DNA of 64,000 nucleotides from Leeuwenhoekiella nanhaiensis (GTDB taxonomy: Bacteria > Bacteroidota > Bacteroidia > Flavobacteriales > Flavobacteriaceae), in assembly GCF_002744755.1 (NCBI RefSeq), contig NZ_KZ319291.1:186001-250000 (forward strand), given 5' to 3'. The notes beneath the pieces were generated by a model. It saw only the letters and a program-made list of their open reading frames with translations, searched no databases and was not told where the DNA came from. This document shows positions 28,002 through 36,161 of this stretch, piece by piece; positions within the stretch are counted from its first letter, which is position 1; the number at the start of each line of letters is the position of its first letter. A program made the position numbers and the translations under genes.

Positions 28002-30806
28002 TTAGTCTTTTAATCCCGCAAACGTTACAGGAGTCAGGTAGAAAGACTGATTATTTGATTCTGCTTTCAGTACCAGATTTTGCAAAACAATTCCCGGATC
28101 TATACCGTAAATTTTTAAGGTGTGCTGACCTGCTTTTAAATTTACAGGTGCCACAACACGGGTTACATTATTAGCCACGCTGCTGTTCCAGTTGTCTGGA
28201 GTGTTTTTATGCATATTAAGCGTTTGTACAGGCTCATCATCAATCTGATATTGAAATTGTAGTCCGCCCTGATTTTTAAAATCCAGGGTGGGAGACAGGT
28301 TAAACGTGATCGTACCTTCAATAGCTTCGTTAGCGTAAAACTCGTAGGTAAGAGTGGTGTTTTCAGGTGTGATATCTTTTGAGAATGTATTCTCAGGTCG
28401 CAGGGCGATGTCCTGTCTGCCGAGATCAGGGATCTGCTCCCAACCCGTGTTTGCGGTAAATGCGTTAGTAGGTATGCTGATCATTCCGGCGTAGGATACT
28501 GCTCCCTTAGCATCAGCAGGATAGGGATTGTAACGTACATTTAGGTTTGCGGTTCCATTGTCAGATTGGATAGTGATGATACCCTCCTGATCTGAAGCAG
28601 GTAATTTGCCTGTAATTAAACTTAAAGTCAGCTGCTGTTCCGTTTTTACGGCTCCTTTTTTCTGATCAACTTTCAGCCATTTTGGTAATTTCTTGATTTT
28701 GTAGTCTACCTCTTCCTTTCCGGTGTTGAACAGGGTGAGTTGCTGATGCTGATGCGACTGATCAAAAGGCAACACATTCAAAACCTGATCTTTTGGGAAA
28801 TAGGCTTCGGTTCCTGCTACTGAGATTCCCAGATTTCCTTCCTGCGGAACTTCAATCTGTTTAGTTTCGGGAATGACATTTTGCCTGGGTTCCTGCCAGT
28901 AGGTATAACCTATGTGGGTTTGATCCATAAAATGATTCCACTTAGAGTCGTTGAGGCTGTGATAGGCTTTGGTGAGTTCTTTGTCTTTTTCAAAAAATGC
29001 GGCTACCTGTTCCGCATAGGCGTTTGCGGTATTTCGGCCCTGTTCGGCATATAAATGGTTTTTTGCCGCGGCGATATACAACCTGTTGAGGTTTGCCATC
29101 GCTTCAATGGGAAACAAAACCAGTTGGTAATAAGCCGATTGATACGACGCGTCGAGTTGTTCTTTAATTCTTTTCGCCTCCTGCTCCAGCTTGTCATATT
29201 CCTGAAGGATGCGTTCCGCTTCATTAAAATGATTGAGGCTGAAAGTCTTCGGACTCAATAGCTCAGGTTTGCGACGGCTTGCCAGTGTGCTGTAGGTCTG
29301 AATCAACCCGGCAATTTCAGAAGCGTAGTTGTCGCCAAATTGCGCTGCAGCCCATTGTTTAGGGTATTTTTTTAAATCGGCAAGGTCGAAGCTTTCCGGA
29401 TTCCAGGCATAGTCCAGAAAGAAGCTGATGGGATATTCCATCGGTTTAATGTCGCCCACGTTTACAATCCAGATTTTACGGGCGTTATATTCGTAAGCCA
29501 GGGACATCTGCTCGTAAACACGTGAAATTTGATTGGTGTTGAGCCATTTGTAGTTACGCGGTCCGCCCACGTAATCAAAGTGATAGTAAATACCATAACC
29601 GCCGCTGCGCTCTGCATCTTCCGGATTGGGCAGTTTGCGAATATTTCCCCAGTTATCATCCGCCAGAAGCAGCGTAACATCATCAGGTACGCGCATCCCC
29701 TGATCGTAATAATCCTGTACTTCTTTATACAAGGCCCAGAGTTGCGGAGTCTCACTTGCAGGCTTTCCGGTAACGTCTTCAATAATTTGACGTTGGTCTT
29801 TTACAATCCCTTCCAGCAGTTCAATGGCGGTTCCCTCAGTCATGGGTTCGTCACCATCACCACGCATTCCCACGGTTACGATACTTTCATTATCGCCCAT
29901 ACGCTCTATGCCCGCTTTCCAGAAATCCCGTAAAACCTCGGGATTGGTATTGTAATTCCAGTCGCCCTCCCCGTAGCGATCCCATTCCACGTGAGCCCGC
30001 ATCAAGGGTTCGTGATGCGAAGTGCCTATCACCACGCCGTATTTTTCGGCCTGTACGGCATTTTCAGGATCATCATCGTAAAAGGCGCGTCCCCACATCG
30101 CCGGCCAGAGGTAATTGCCTTTCAGTCTTAAAATCAGTTCAAAAACGTGCTCGTAAAACTCGTGATTAAAACTGCCGTAATTTTCACCCACCCAGCCCGA
30201 TAGAGCCGGGGCCTCGTCATTGATGAAAATTCCCCGGTATTGTACTTTAGGCCCCGGGTTGGTATAGTTTGCCGTATTCACATAAAGCTGCTCTGATTTT
30301 TTGACCGGTACATCTGCCCACCAATACCAGGGCGAAACCCCTATTTCTTCCGAAAGCGTGTATATGCCGTAAATCGTACCGCGTTTATCGCTACCGGCGA
30401 TAACCAGATTTCCGTCTATCTGCTGTATGCTAAAGGCTTCCCACTGGTTTTTAATAGTGGAAACATTCAGTTTACCGGTTTGTGCCAGCGAGTCAATAAA
30501 GCTGCTCTTCCCAAGCGTACCAATAATCAATTGCGGTTTGCCTGAAAGTCTGTTGAAAACTTCCGGTTTTTTACCGGTGACCCGCTCCAGATCGAGCTGC
30601 AGGTTTTTAGCGGCGATATGCACGCCTTCGTAATCTGCAGCGTCGACGACCAGATTTGCGGTTGTTTTTGAATCACTCAGCGTAAAAGCTCCGGTTGCAG
30701 GTGTGGTGGATACCACATTTTGCTGTGCAAAGAGTCCTTGAAAAGATATCAGGGCAATAGCGACTACCAGTTTTTGAAGGTTTAGCTTGAATGATTTTAA
30801 AAACAT
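28002..30806 (-). CDS. GH115 xylan alpha-1,2-glucuronidase
   Basis: The 934-residue protein has a signal peptide (FQGLFAQ) and the GH115 layout: an N-terminal alpha/beta domain (VVDAADYEGVHIAAKNLQLDLERVTG), a TIM barrel with YRGIFINDEAPAL, LRLKGNYLWPAMWGRAF, GTSHHEPL and WIVNVGDIKPMEYP, then helical and C-terminal beta domains (WEQIPDLGRQDIALRP). These enzymes remove (4-O-methyl-)glucuronic acid from internal xylose residues of the polymer or long oligomers. The gene is 16 nt downstream of uxuA in the GH67-SDR-uxuA-GH115 operon. Confidence 0.93.
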   Translation of the reverse strand: MFLKSFKLNLQKLVVAIALISFQGLFAQQNVVSTTPATGAFTLSDSKTTANLVVDAADYEGVHIAAKNLQLDLERVTGKKPEVFNRLSGKPQLIIGTLGKSSFIDSLAQTGKLNVSTIKNQWEAFSIQQIDGNLVIAGSDKRGTIYGIYTLSEEIGVSPWYWWADVPVKKSEQLYVNTANYTNPGPKVQYRGIFINDEAPALSGWVGENYGSFNHEFYEHVFELILRLKGNYLWPAMWGRAFYDDDPENAVQAEKYGVVIGTSHHEPLMRAHVEWDRYGEGDWNYNTNPEVLRDFWKAGIERMGDNESIVTVGMRGDGDEPMTEGTAIELLEGIVKDQRQIIEDVTGKPASETPQLWALYKEVQDYYDQGMRVPDDVTLLLADDNWGNIRKLPNPEDAERSGGYGIYYHFDYVGGPRNYKWLNTNQISRVYEQMSLAYEYNARKIWIVNVGDIKPMEYPISFFLDYAWNPESFDLADLKKYPKQWAAAQFGDNYASEIAGLIQTYSTLASRRKPELLSPKTFSLNHFNEAERILQEYDKLEQEAKRIKEQLDASYQSAYYQLVLFPIEAMANLNRLYIAAAKNHLYAEQGRNTANAYAEQVAAFFEKDKELTKAYHSLNDSKWNHFMDQTHIGYTYWQEPRQNVIPETKQIEVPQEGNLGISVAGTEAYFPKDQVLNVLPFDQSHQHQQLTLFNTGKEEVDYKIKKLPKWLKVDQKKGAVKTEQQLTLSLITGKLPASDQEGIITIQSDNGTANLNVRYNPYPADAKGAVSYAGMISIPTNAFTANTGWEQIPDLGRQDIALRPENTFSKDITPENTTLTYEFYANEAIEGTITFNLSPTLDFKNQGGLQFQYQIDDEPVQTLNMHKNTPDNWNSSVANNVTRVVAPVNLKAGQHTLKIYGIDPGIVLQNLVLKAESNNQSFYLTPVTFAGLKD

Positions 30807-30822
30807 AATTGATTTGTTTGAT

Positions 30823-31989
30823 TTAATTCTTCTGTAATCCCAGCTCCAGACCGGTGAGTTCTGCCAAACCTTTCAGTCTTCCTATAAAGGAATAACCCAC
30901 ATAATAAGGTTTGTGCTTTTCCAGTGCATGTAAATACCCGTGATCTGGGCGCATCGGGATTCGCTTACCGTTGGTGGTGGTATAATCGATGATTTGCCGC
31001 ATCACCTGCTTCATTGGTACGTCGCCGTCCAGATGGTCTGATTCATAAAATGAACCGTCTTCAAATTTTTGAACATTTCGCAAATGCAGAAAATGTACCC
31101 GCTCTTTATGTGTGTCAAAAATCTGAGGCAAATCATTTGCCGGGTTGGCGCCCAGCGAACCAGTGCAATAGCAAAGGCCGCAAGAGGTTGATTCGATTTG
31201 CGAAAAGATGTAGTTGAGGTCTTCTGCCGTGCTCACAATGCGCGGTAATCCCAAAACCGAAAACGGCGGATCATCCGGGTGAATGGCCAGTTTGGCACCC
31301 ACGGCATCAGCGGTAGACGTTACTGCTTTTAGGAATAGTACTAGGTGTTCGCGCAATTTGCTTTCATCAATATCTTTATATTCGGCGAGTTGATTCAGGA
31401 GGTCTTCGGTAGTGAAATCTACGGTGCTGCCGGGTAAGCCCAGCATCACGCTCTTTTTAAGCACCTCGCGCTCTTCTTCAGAAAGCGAGTCGTATTTTTC
31501 TTTGGCTTCGGCGACCTGCGCTTCGGTATAATCGCTTTCGGCTCCGGGTCTTTTCAGAATAAACAGGTCAAAAGCTTTAAACTTTACGGGATCGTATTTT
31601 AAAATTTCGGCACCTACCGCATTTTTAAAGCGGTGATCGGTGCGCACCCAGTCCAGAATGGGCATAAAGTTATAGGTGATCGTGTAAATGCCCTGATCGG
31701 CCAGATTCTTAAGGCTTACTTTATAATTTTCAATAAGCTCCTCATAGTTTCCGGTGCGTTTTTTAATGTTTTCGTGCACCGGTAAACTCTCTACCACATC
31801 CCAGGTCATTCCGGCGGCTTCAATCTTATCTTTGGTTTTTTTAATTTCTTCAGGAGACCAAATATCCCCGACCGGAATGTGATGCAAAGCAGTTACAATT
31901 CCGGTAATACCTGCCTGACGTAAGTCTTCAAGGCTTAATAAATCGCGCTCTCCATACCAGCGCATTGTTTTGATAATGGTTGTATTCAT
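30823..31989 (-). CDS. uxuA: Mannonate dehydratase
   Basis: The 388-residue cytoplasmic protein matches UxuA along its length: MRWYGERDLLSLEDLRQAGITGIVTALHHIP at the start (split here by conserved Trp/Glu positions), KLAIHPDDPPFSVLGLPRIVST, GLCYCTGSLGA, HFLHLRNVQ and PDHGYLHAL. It dehydrates D-mannonate to 2-keto-3-deoxy-D-gluconate, a step in glucuronate breakdown. It abuts the SDR gene (stop and start at 31990/31989), consistent with sequential steps. Glucuronate isomerase (UxaC) and the later KDG enzymes are not in this window. Confidence 0.94.
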   Translation of the reverse strand: MNTTIIKTMRWYGERDLLSLEDLRQAGITGIVTALHHIPVGDIWSPEEIKKTKDKIEAAGMTWDVVESLPVHENIKKRTGNYEELIENYKVSLKNLADQGIYTITYNFMPILDWVRTDHRFKNAVGAEILKYDPVKFKAFDLFILKRPGAESDYTEAQVAEAKEKYDSLSEEEREVLKKSVMLGLPGSTVDFTTEDLLNQLAEYKDIDESKLREHLVLFLKAVTSTADAVGAKLAIHPDDPPFSVLGLPRIVSTAEDLNYIFSQIESTSCGLCYCTGSLGANPANDLPQIFDTHKERVHFLHLRNVQKFEDGSFYESDHLDGDVPMKQVMRQIIDYTTTNGKRIPMRPDHGYLHALEKHKPYYVGYSFIGRLKGLAELTGLELGLQKN

Positions 31990-32730
31990 TTAAAATCCTA
32001 TTGAGTTTCCACCGTCTACACAAAGCACGGTGCCAGTTGTAAATTTAGAAAGATCGGAAGCATAGTAATAAACGGTATCGCCAATGTCTGCGGGCTCTCC
32101 CAGTTTGCCCATCGGGGTACGGCCCAATACCTTGTTCTTGCGTTCCGGGTCGCTGTCAAGCGCTTTGCTCGACATATTGGTTTTGATAAACCCGGGTGCC
32201 ACGCAATTCACCCGTATACCAAAGGGCGCCAGATCAACCGCCATAGAACGCGTCATTCCCTCAATCGCCGATTTGCTGGCCGTGTAGGCGACCACCTTGG
32301 GAATCCCGTACTGAGCTGCCATCGAACTGATGTTAATGATGCTGCCCGAATTTTGACTTTTCATCACTTTGGTCACTTCACGAGACACCACAAACACACT
32401 GGTCAGGTTGGTGTGAATGATGCGCTGAAATTCGTCATCGGTAACCTCGAGGAAGTCTTTTTTCATGTTAATCCCCGCATTGTTCACCAAAATGTCAATG
32501 CTGCCTGCTTCTTCTGCAATATGTGCTATGGCCTGCGGAATTTTATCGAGTTCCGCCAGGTCAAGAATATAGGTCCGGGCATTGGGACCCAGCTCCTGCC
32601 GGGCCTGCTCCGTTTTTTCGGCGTTGCGGCCTATGATGTAGGTGATGATGTTTTCATCACAGAGTTTTTTTGCGGTTGCGAAACCTAAACCGGCATTGCC
32701 GCCGGTAACTAATGCTACAAGTTGTTTCAT
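31990..32730 (-). CDS. SDR family oxidoreductase, probable fructuronate reductase substitute for UxuB
   Basis: The 246-residue SDR has LVTGGNAGLGFATA for cofactor binding, NNAGIN, and catalytic ISSMAA...AYTASKSA. It ends with the typical VDGG. It is tightly packed between GH67 (1 nt) and uxuA (0 nt). Since UxuA needs D-mannonate, and no UxuB-type long-chain dehydrogenase is near, this SDR probably reduces D-fructuronate to D-mannonate. SDRs in this role occur in other Bacteroidota uronate loci. The family is clear, the substrate is inferred from context. Confidence 0.82.
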   Translation of the reverse strand: MKQLVALVTGGNAGLGFATAKKLCDENIITYIIGRNAEKTEQARQELGPNARTYILDLAELDKIPQAIAHIAEEAGSIDILVNNAGINMKKDFLEVTDDEFQRIIHTNLTSVFVVSREVTKVMKSQNSGSIINISSMAAQYGIPKVVAYTASKSAIEGMTRSMAVDLAPFGIRVNCVAPGFIKTNMSSKALDSDPERKNKVLGRTPMGKLGEPADIGDTVYYYASDLSKFTTGTVLCVDGGNSIGF

Positions 32731-32731
32731 A

Positions 32732-34882
32732 TTAATCCCAAGAGGGTTTTATACCGGGAGCATACCGGTCCCGGATGGATTCATAATAATCAAGAGTGTG
32801 TTTGGCTTCCGGAATAAACTCCGGCATTTCTTTATTTGAGAACTGCTGAAAATACAGCAGACACGAGTCGCGCCACCATTGGGCTTCCTCAAGTTGAATG
32901 CTCAAAAGCATCCGCGTTTTTTCATAAACCTGTTCGCCCACATATGGCTTCATATCCTGCCAGGTGTTGATCATCGCTTCAACTTCTTCCACACCATCCT
33001 GATATTTTCGCGCCAGATTGTACCAAAGCGTCTGGCCATTATCAAGCTTATAATCCCAGGGCACATGGTGAAACCAAAGCAGATATTCTTGTGGTGTGGT
33101 TTCTATGTTTTTATAGGCGTTTTCAATTTCAGGAGCGTATTGAGCAAGCGCACCGCTACCGGTGGAGGTGCGGTCAAAACCAATCCCAAGGCTGTCTGCC
33201 TTGTGATAGTACACCGAGGTCCAGTCTTCCCGGCCCAAATCTTTAACCCAGGGACCCGGACCCTGATGATGTCCTTCGGCCATGATGTGGTGCAGTCCCA
33301 GCGGCGTCATATAGTTTACGACCGCTTCGCGCGAATCGAGCAGGAGGGAGGTCATAGGCTTTACAAATTCGGGATCAGGCGTAAAGGTCTGTGCCAGCCA
33401 TTCTTCGGCGATGGTTTTTGCGCTGAGTTCAGGATTCCAGGCCAGGCGGCCAAAGCCGTACCAGTTTGCCTGTGCAAAAGGATGCCCGGTCCAGTTGCGC
33501 GAATTACCGATGTTTGAGACACCAGCCATACCGGTTAATTTTTTGTTTGTTAGGCTACCGTCAACCACTTGAGCTACCGTGCTTCCGGCTCCTTTAGCGT
33601 AGGTATCTGCCTGTAGCGTTTCTTCGAAAAGTTTGGGTAAAAATGCCAGATGAGACATTCCGCCCAGATATTCCTGAGTGATTTGAAATTCCATCATCAA
33701 TGGAGTTTCGGGCATCGCGCCAAATAAAGGATGAAAAGGCTCACGCGGCTGAAAATCGATAGCCCCATTTTTTACCTGAACCAGTACGTTATCTTTAAAT
33801 TTTCCGTCGAAGGGAACAAACTCGCTATAGGCCTGCTTTGCCCGGTCTTCCGGCTTTTCATCGGAATACACAAAAGCACGCCACATCACAATTCCGTTAT
33901 AGGGTTCCACGGCCTCAGCCAGCATATTGGCGCCGTCTACGTGAGACCTGCCGTAATTGTTAGGTCCCGGTTGTCCTTCTGAATTGGCCTTTACCAGAAA
34001 CCCACCAAAATCAGGAATATGCGTATAGATTTCTTTTGCTTTTTCATTCCACCAGTTTTGAACTTCAGCGTTAAGCGGATCTGCAGTTTGGAGTCCGCCA
34101 ATTTCTATGGGGGCCGAAAAGCGTGCGGTTAGGTACACCTGTATTCCATAAGGTCTGAAGGCGTCTGCAAGCGCTTTTACTTTTTGCAGGTAATCGTCCT
34201 GAAGGATGTAAGCGCTGGCGTTTACGTTGTTTAAAACCGTACCGTTAATGCCGATTGACGCATTGGCGCGGGCATAATCTATATACTCTTCTTTGATGAG
34301 ATTAGGCAACAAATGCCAGTCCCAGATCGAGAAGCCGGCATAACCGCGCTCGATAGTGCGATCCAGATTATCCCAATGGTTGAGCAGTCTTTTTTTGATT
34401 TTCGGAGCATCGGTGATTTCCAGTTGCGACAGGTCTTTGTGCCGCTGCATTTCTCGCAGGTAGGCAAACGTACCATACAACAGTCCTGTTTCAGTAGTAG
34501 AACTGATTACGATAACCTCGCGCTTATCCAGGCGCGTGGCCTGTATTTTATATGCATCTTCCGGCAGATCTTCGAGTTCTTTAAATTCTTTTTTTAGACT
34601 TTGTGGAAGGGCTGCATGTTTGAGTATCAGCAGCGTCGGCTGTTCTGAGCTCTTAGCAACAGTATGATTCAGCATTCCGTCAAATGCCAGATTCAGCTCT
34701 TTAAGAATTACTTTTCCGGTTGCGGTTGTGGTGTCAAGCTGTACCTGAGCGTTCAAATTTTTATAGTCTTCTACAAGCTTTGGATTTTTGATTTCGGCAT
34801 ACTGAAGCCAAAGTTTATAACCATCCTGAGCCATCAGGATCTGACCAAAGAATAGGAAAACTAGCGTAATGATGTTTTTCAT
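32732..34882 (-). CDS. aguA: GH67 alpha-glucuronidase
   Basis: The 716-residue protein has a signal peptide (FFGQILMAQ) and the family layout: N-terminal GLLYGTFAYLREMQRH, the barrel with RLLNHWDNLDRTIERGYAG, DFGGFLVKANSEGQPGPNNYGR and GIVMWRAFVY, and a C-terminal helical domain (WFHHVPWDYKL). GH67 removes (4-O-methyl-)glucuronate from the non-reducing end of aldouronic acids, complementing GH115. A periplasmic location is predicted. It is the first gene of the - strand uronate operon; its upstream region carries two LacI-type operators. Confidence 0.94.
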   Translation of the reverse strand: MKNIITLVFLFFGQILMAQDGYKLWLQYAEIKNPKLVEDYKNLNAQVQLDTTTATGKVILKELNLAFDGMLNHTVAKSSEQPTLLILKHAALPQSLKKEFKELEDLPEDAYKIQATRLDKREVIVISSTTETGLLYGTFAYLREMQRHKDLSQLEITDAPKIKKRLLNHWDNLDRTIERGYAGFSIWDWHLLPNLIKEEYIDYARANASIGINGTVLNNVNASAYILQDDYLQKVKALADAFRPYGIQVYLTARFSAPIEIGGLQTADPLNAEVQNWWNEKAKEIYTHIPDFGGFLVKANSEGQPGPNNYGRSHVDGANMLAEAVEPYNGIVMWRAFVYSDEKPEDRAKQAYSEFVPFDGKFKDNVLVQVKNGAIDFQPREPFHPLFGAMPETPLMMEFQITQEYLGGMSHLAFLPKLFEETLQADTYAKGAGSTVAQVVDGSLTNKKLTGMAGVSNIGNSRNWTGHPFAQANWYGFGRLAWNPELSAKTIAEEWLAQTFTPDPEFVKPMTSLLLDSREAVVNYMTPLGLHHIMAEGHHQGPGPWVKDLGREDWTSVYYHKADSLGIGFDRTSTGSGALAQYAPEIENAYKNIETTPQEYLLWFHHVPWDYKLDNGQTLWYNLARKYQDGVEEVEAMINTWQDMKPYVGEQVYEKTRMLLSIQLEEAQWWRDSCLLYFQQFSNKEMPEFIPEAKHTLDYYESIRDRYAPGIKPSWD

Positions 34883-34903
34883 AAATGAAAGGAGTCTTTA
34901 ATC

Positions 34904-34915
34904 TCAATCGATTGC
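34904..34915. promoter_or_regulatory. LacI-type operator, proximal site of the GH67 operon
   Basis: TCAATCGATTGC shares the 10-bp palindromic core CAATCGATTG (34905-34914) with the sites at 34952 and 18166. It lies 22 nt before the GH67 start codon, downstream of the promoter, and is centred 48 bp from the distal site, a spacing that would allow cooperative binding or looping. Confidence 0.65.
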
Positions 34916-34942
34916 AGAGGCAATCAAAAACGGAAATTTACT

Positions 34943-34975
34943 GAAAATTAGACAATCGATTGCGTTAATTGCAAA
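34943..34975 (-). promoter_or_regulatory. Promoter of the GH67-SDR-uxuA-GH115 operon
   Basis: On the - strand TTTG (complement of 34972-34975), 21 bp, then TAATTTTC (complement of 34943-34950), seven of eight positions like the Bacteroidota promoter. The distal operator lies between the two elements. Confidence 0.55.
34952..34963. promoter_or_regulatory. LacI-type operator, distal site of the GH67 operon
   Basis: ACAATCGATTGC holds the core CAATCGATTG (34953-34962) and lies between the -33 and -7 elements of the GH67 promoter, so a bound protein would exclude RNA polymerase. The lacI-type gene ends 37 nt away. Confidence 0.7.
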
Positions 34976-34999
34976 GTATTTCGGCCGAGATCTGTTTTT

Positions 35000-36037
35000 T
35001 TAAGTGTTTTTTCGGGTGCTGGAAGCTCTGATAATGAGATGCGTATCGAGCACGCTGCATTCGGCAATTTTAGGAGTACCTTCCTTTTTAAGCACATGTT
35101 GCAGGATGCGCTGGGTACACAATTCGCCCATCTCCATGGCCGGATGCGATACGGTAGATAGCGCGGGCTCAACAATGGAGGAAATAGGATCGTCATTGAA
35201 GCCAATGACCGCTACTTCTTCGGGTATTTTGACTCCCATCTTTTTAAGGGTTAAAATGGCGCTTACCGCTGTGGTGTCGTTAGAACAAAAAATACCATCC
35301 GGCGGATTGGTGGTTTGCATCAGTTGCTCGGTTGAGGCTTCGCCTTCTTCCGCACTTAAACTCTTCATGGTGATGATTAACGAGTCGTCAACAGCAAGAC
35401 CATTTTCTACCAAAGCATCTACATAGCCCTTTTTTCGATCTCTATAAACATTGAGGTGTTGTGCTCCTGCAAAATGCGCAATGCGTTTGCAGCCTTGTTC
35501 TATCAAATGAGTAGTGGCATTAAATGCCGCAGTGTAATTGTCTATGACCACCGTATAACTTTTAAAATCTGCCGGTACGCGGTCAACAAAAACCACGGGA
35601 ATGTTCATTTTTGAAAATTGCTTAAAATGATTGATGCTTTCGGTTTCCATTCCCAGTGAGGCGATAATGCCACAAACCCTACTGTCAAAAAGTGCTTTTG
35701 CACTGGTCACCTCGTTTTTGTAAACATCATTAGACTGACTGATGAGAATATTGTAACCTTCCTTGCTGGCTGCGTTCTCGATTCCGCTGATCAGCGAGGA
35801 GATAAACGGTCGGTTGATGCGCGTGACCAAAACCCCGATAGTTTTACTTTGATTGTTGCGCAGACTGGCCGCCAGAATGTTAGGCCGGTAACCCTCTTCT
35901 TCCGCAGCTTTTTTAACGATAGCAATGGTCTTGTCACTGATACTGTGGTGATTTTTTAAAGCCCGTGAAATCGTACTGGGAGAATAATTCAGTTTACGCG
36001 CGAGGTCGTAAATGGTAAAGGATTTCTTTTGTTCCAT
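35000..36037 (-). CDS. LacI-family transcriptional regulator of the uronate/xylan operons
   Basis: The 345-residue protein begins with a LacI HTH (FTIYDLARKLNYSPSTISRALKNHHSIS) and hinge region (YRPNILAASLRNNQSKTIGVLV), then a periplasmic-binding-protein fold (ICSND-type IFCSNDTTAVSAI, VIGFNDDPIS). The effector is probably a uronate or aldouronate. The neighbouring palindromes CAATCGATTG are its likely operators, by their LacI-type symmetry and position. If it represses as most LacI proteins do, loss of ligand would shut the GH67 and second GH10 operons. Confidence 0.9.
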   Translation of the reverse strand: MEQKKSFTIYDLARKLNYSPSTISRALKNHHSISDKTIAIVKKAAEEEGYRPNILAASLRNNQSKTIGVLVTRINRPFISSLISGIENAASKEGYNILISQSNDVYKNEVTSAKALFDSRVCGIIASLGMETESINHFKQFSKMNIPVVFVDRVPADFKSYTVVIDNYTAAFNATTHLIEQGCKRIAHFAGAQHLNVYRDRKKGYVDALVENGLAVDDSLIITMKSLSAEEGEASTEQLMQTTNPPDGIFCSNDTTAVSAILTLKKMGVKIPEEVAVIGFNDDPISSIVEPALSTVSHPAMEMGELCTQRILQHVLKKEGTPKIAECSVLDTHLIIRASSTRKNT

Positions 36038-36056
36038 TTGCTTAGGGTTAGTTGAA

Positions 36057-36064
36057 CAAATATA
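36057..36064 (-). promoter_or_regulatory. -7 element of the lacI-type gene
   Basis: The complement of 36057-36064 reads TATATTTG, an exact TAnnTTTG match, 19 nt before the ATG. No TTG is seen at the usual distance, so the promoter may be weak. Confidence 0.5.
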
Positions 36065-36161
36065 GCTTTTTAAGGTTTCATTACTGAAAAATCAAAAAAC
36101 GGCTTAAATACTCTCTATTTTTTAGCTTAACATCTTTTTCTGGCATTTAATTTTTCATGTT

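Noticed and set aside
32879-33517. 212-codon + strand frame opposite GH67
   Set aside because: It overlaps the C-terminal GH67 domain in antisense and looks like codon-bias shadow.
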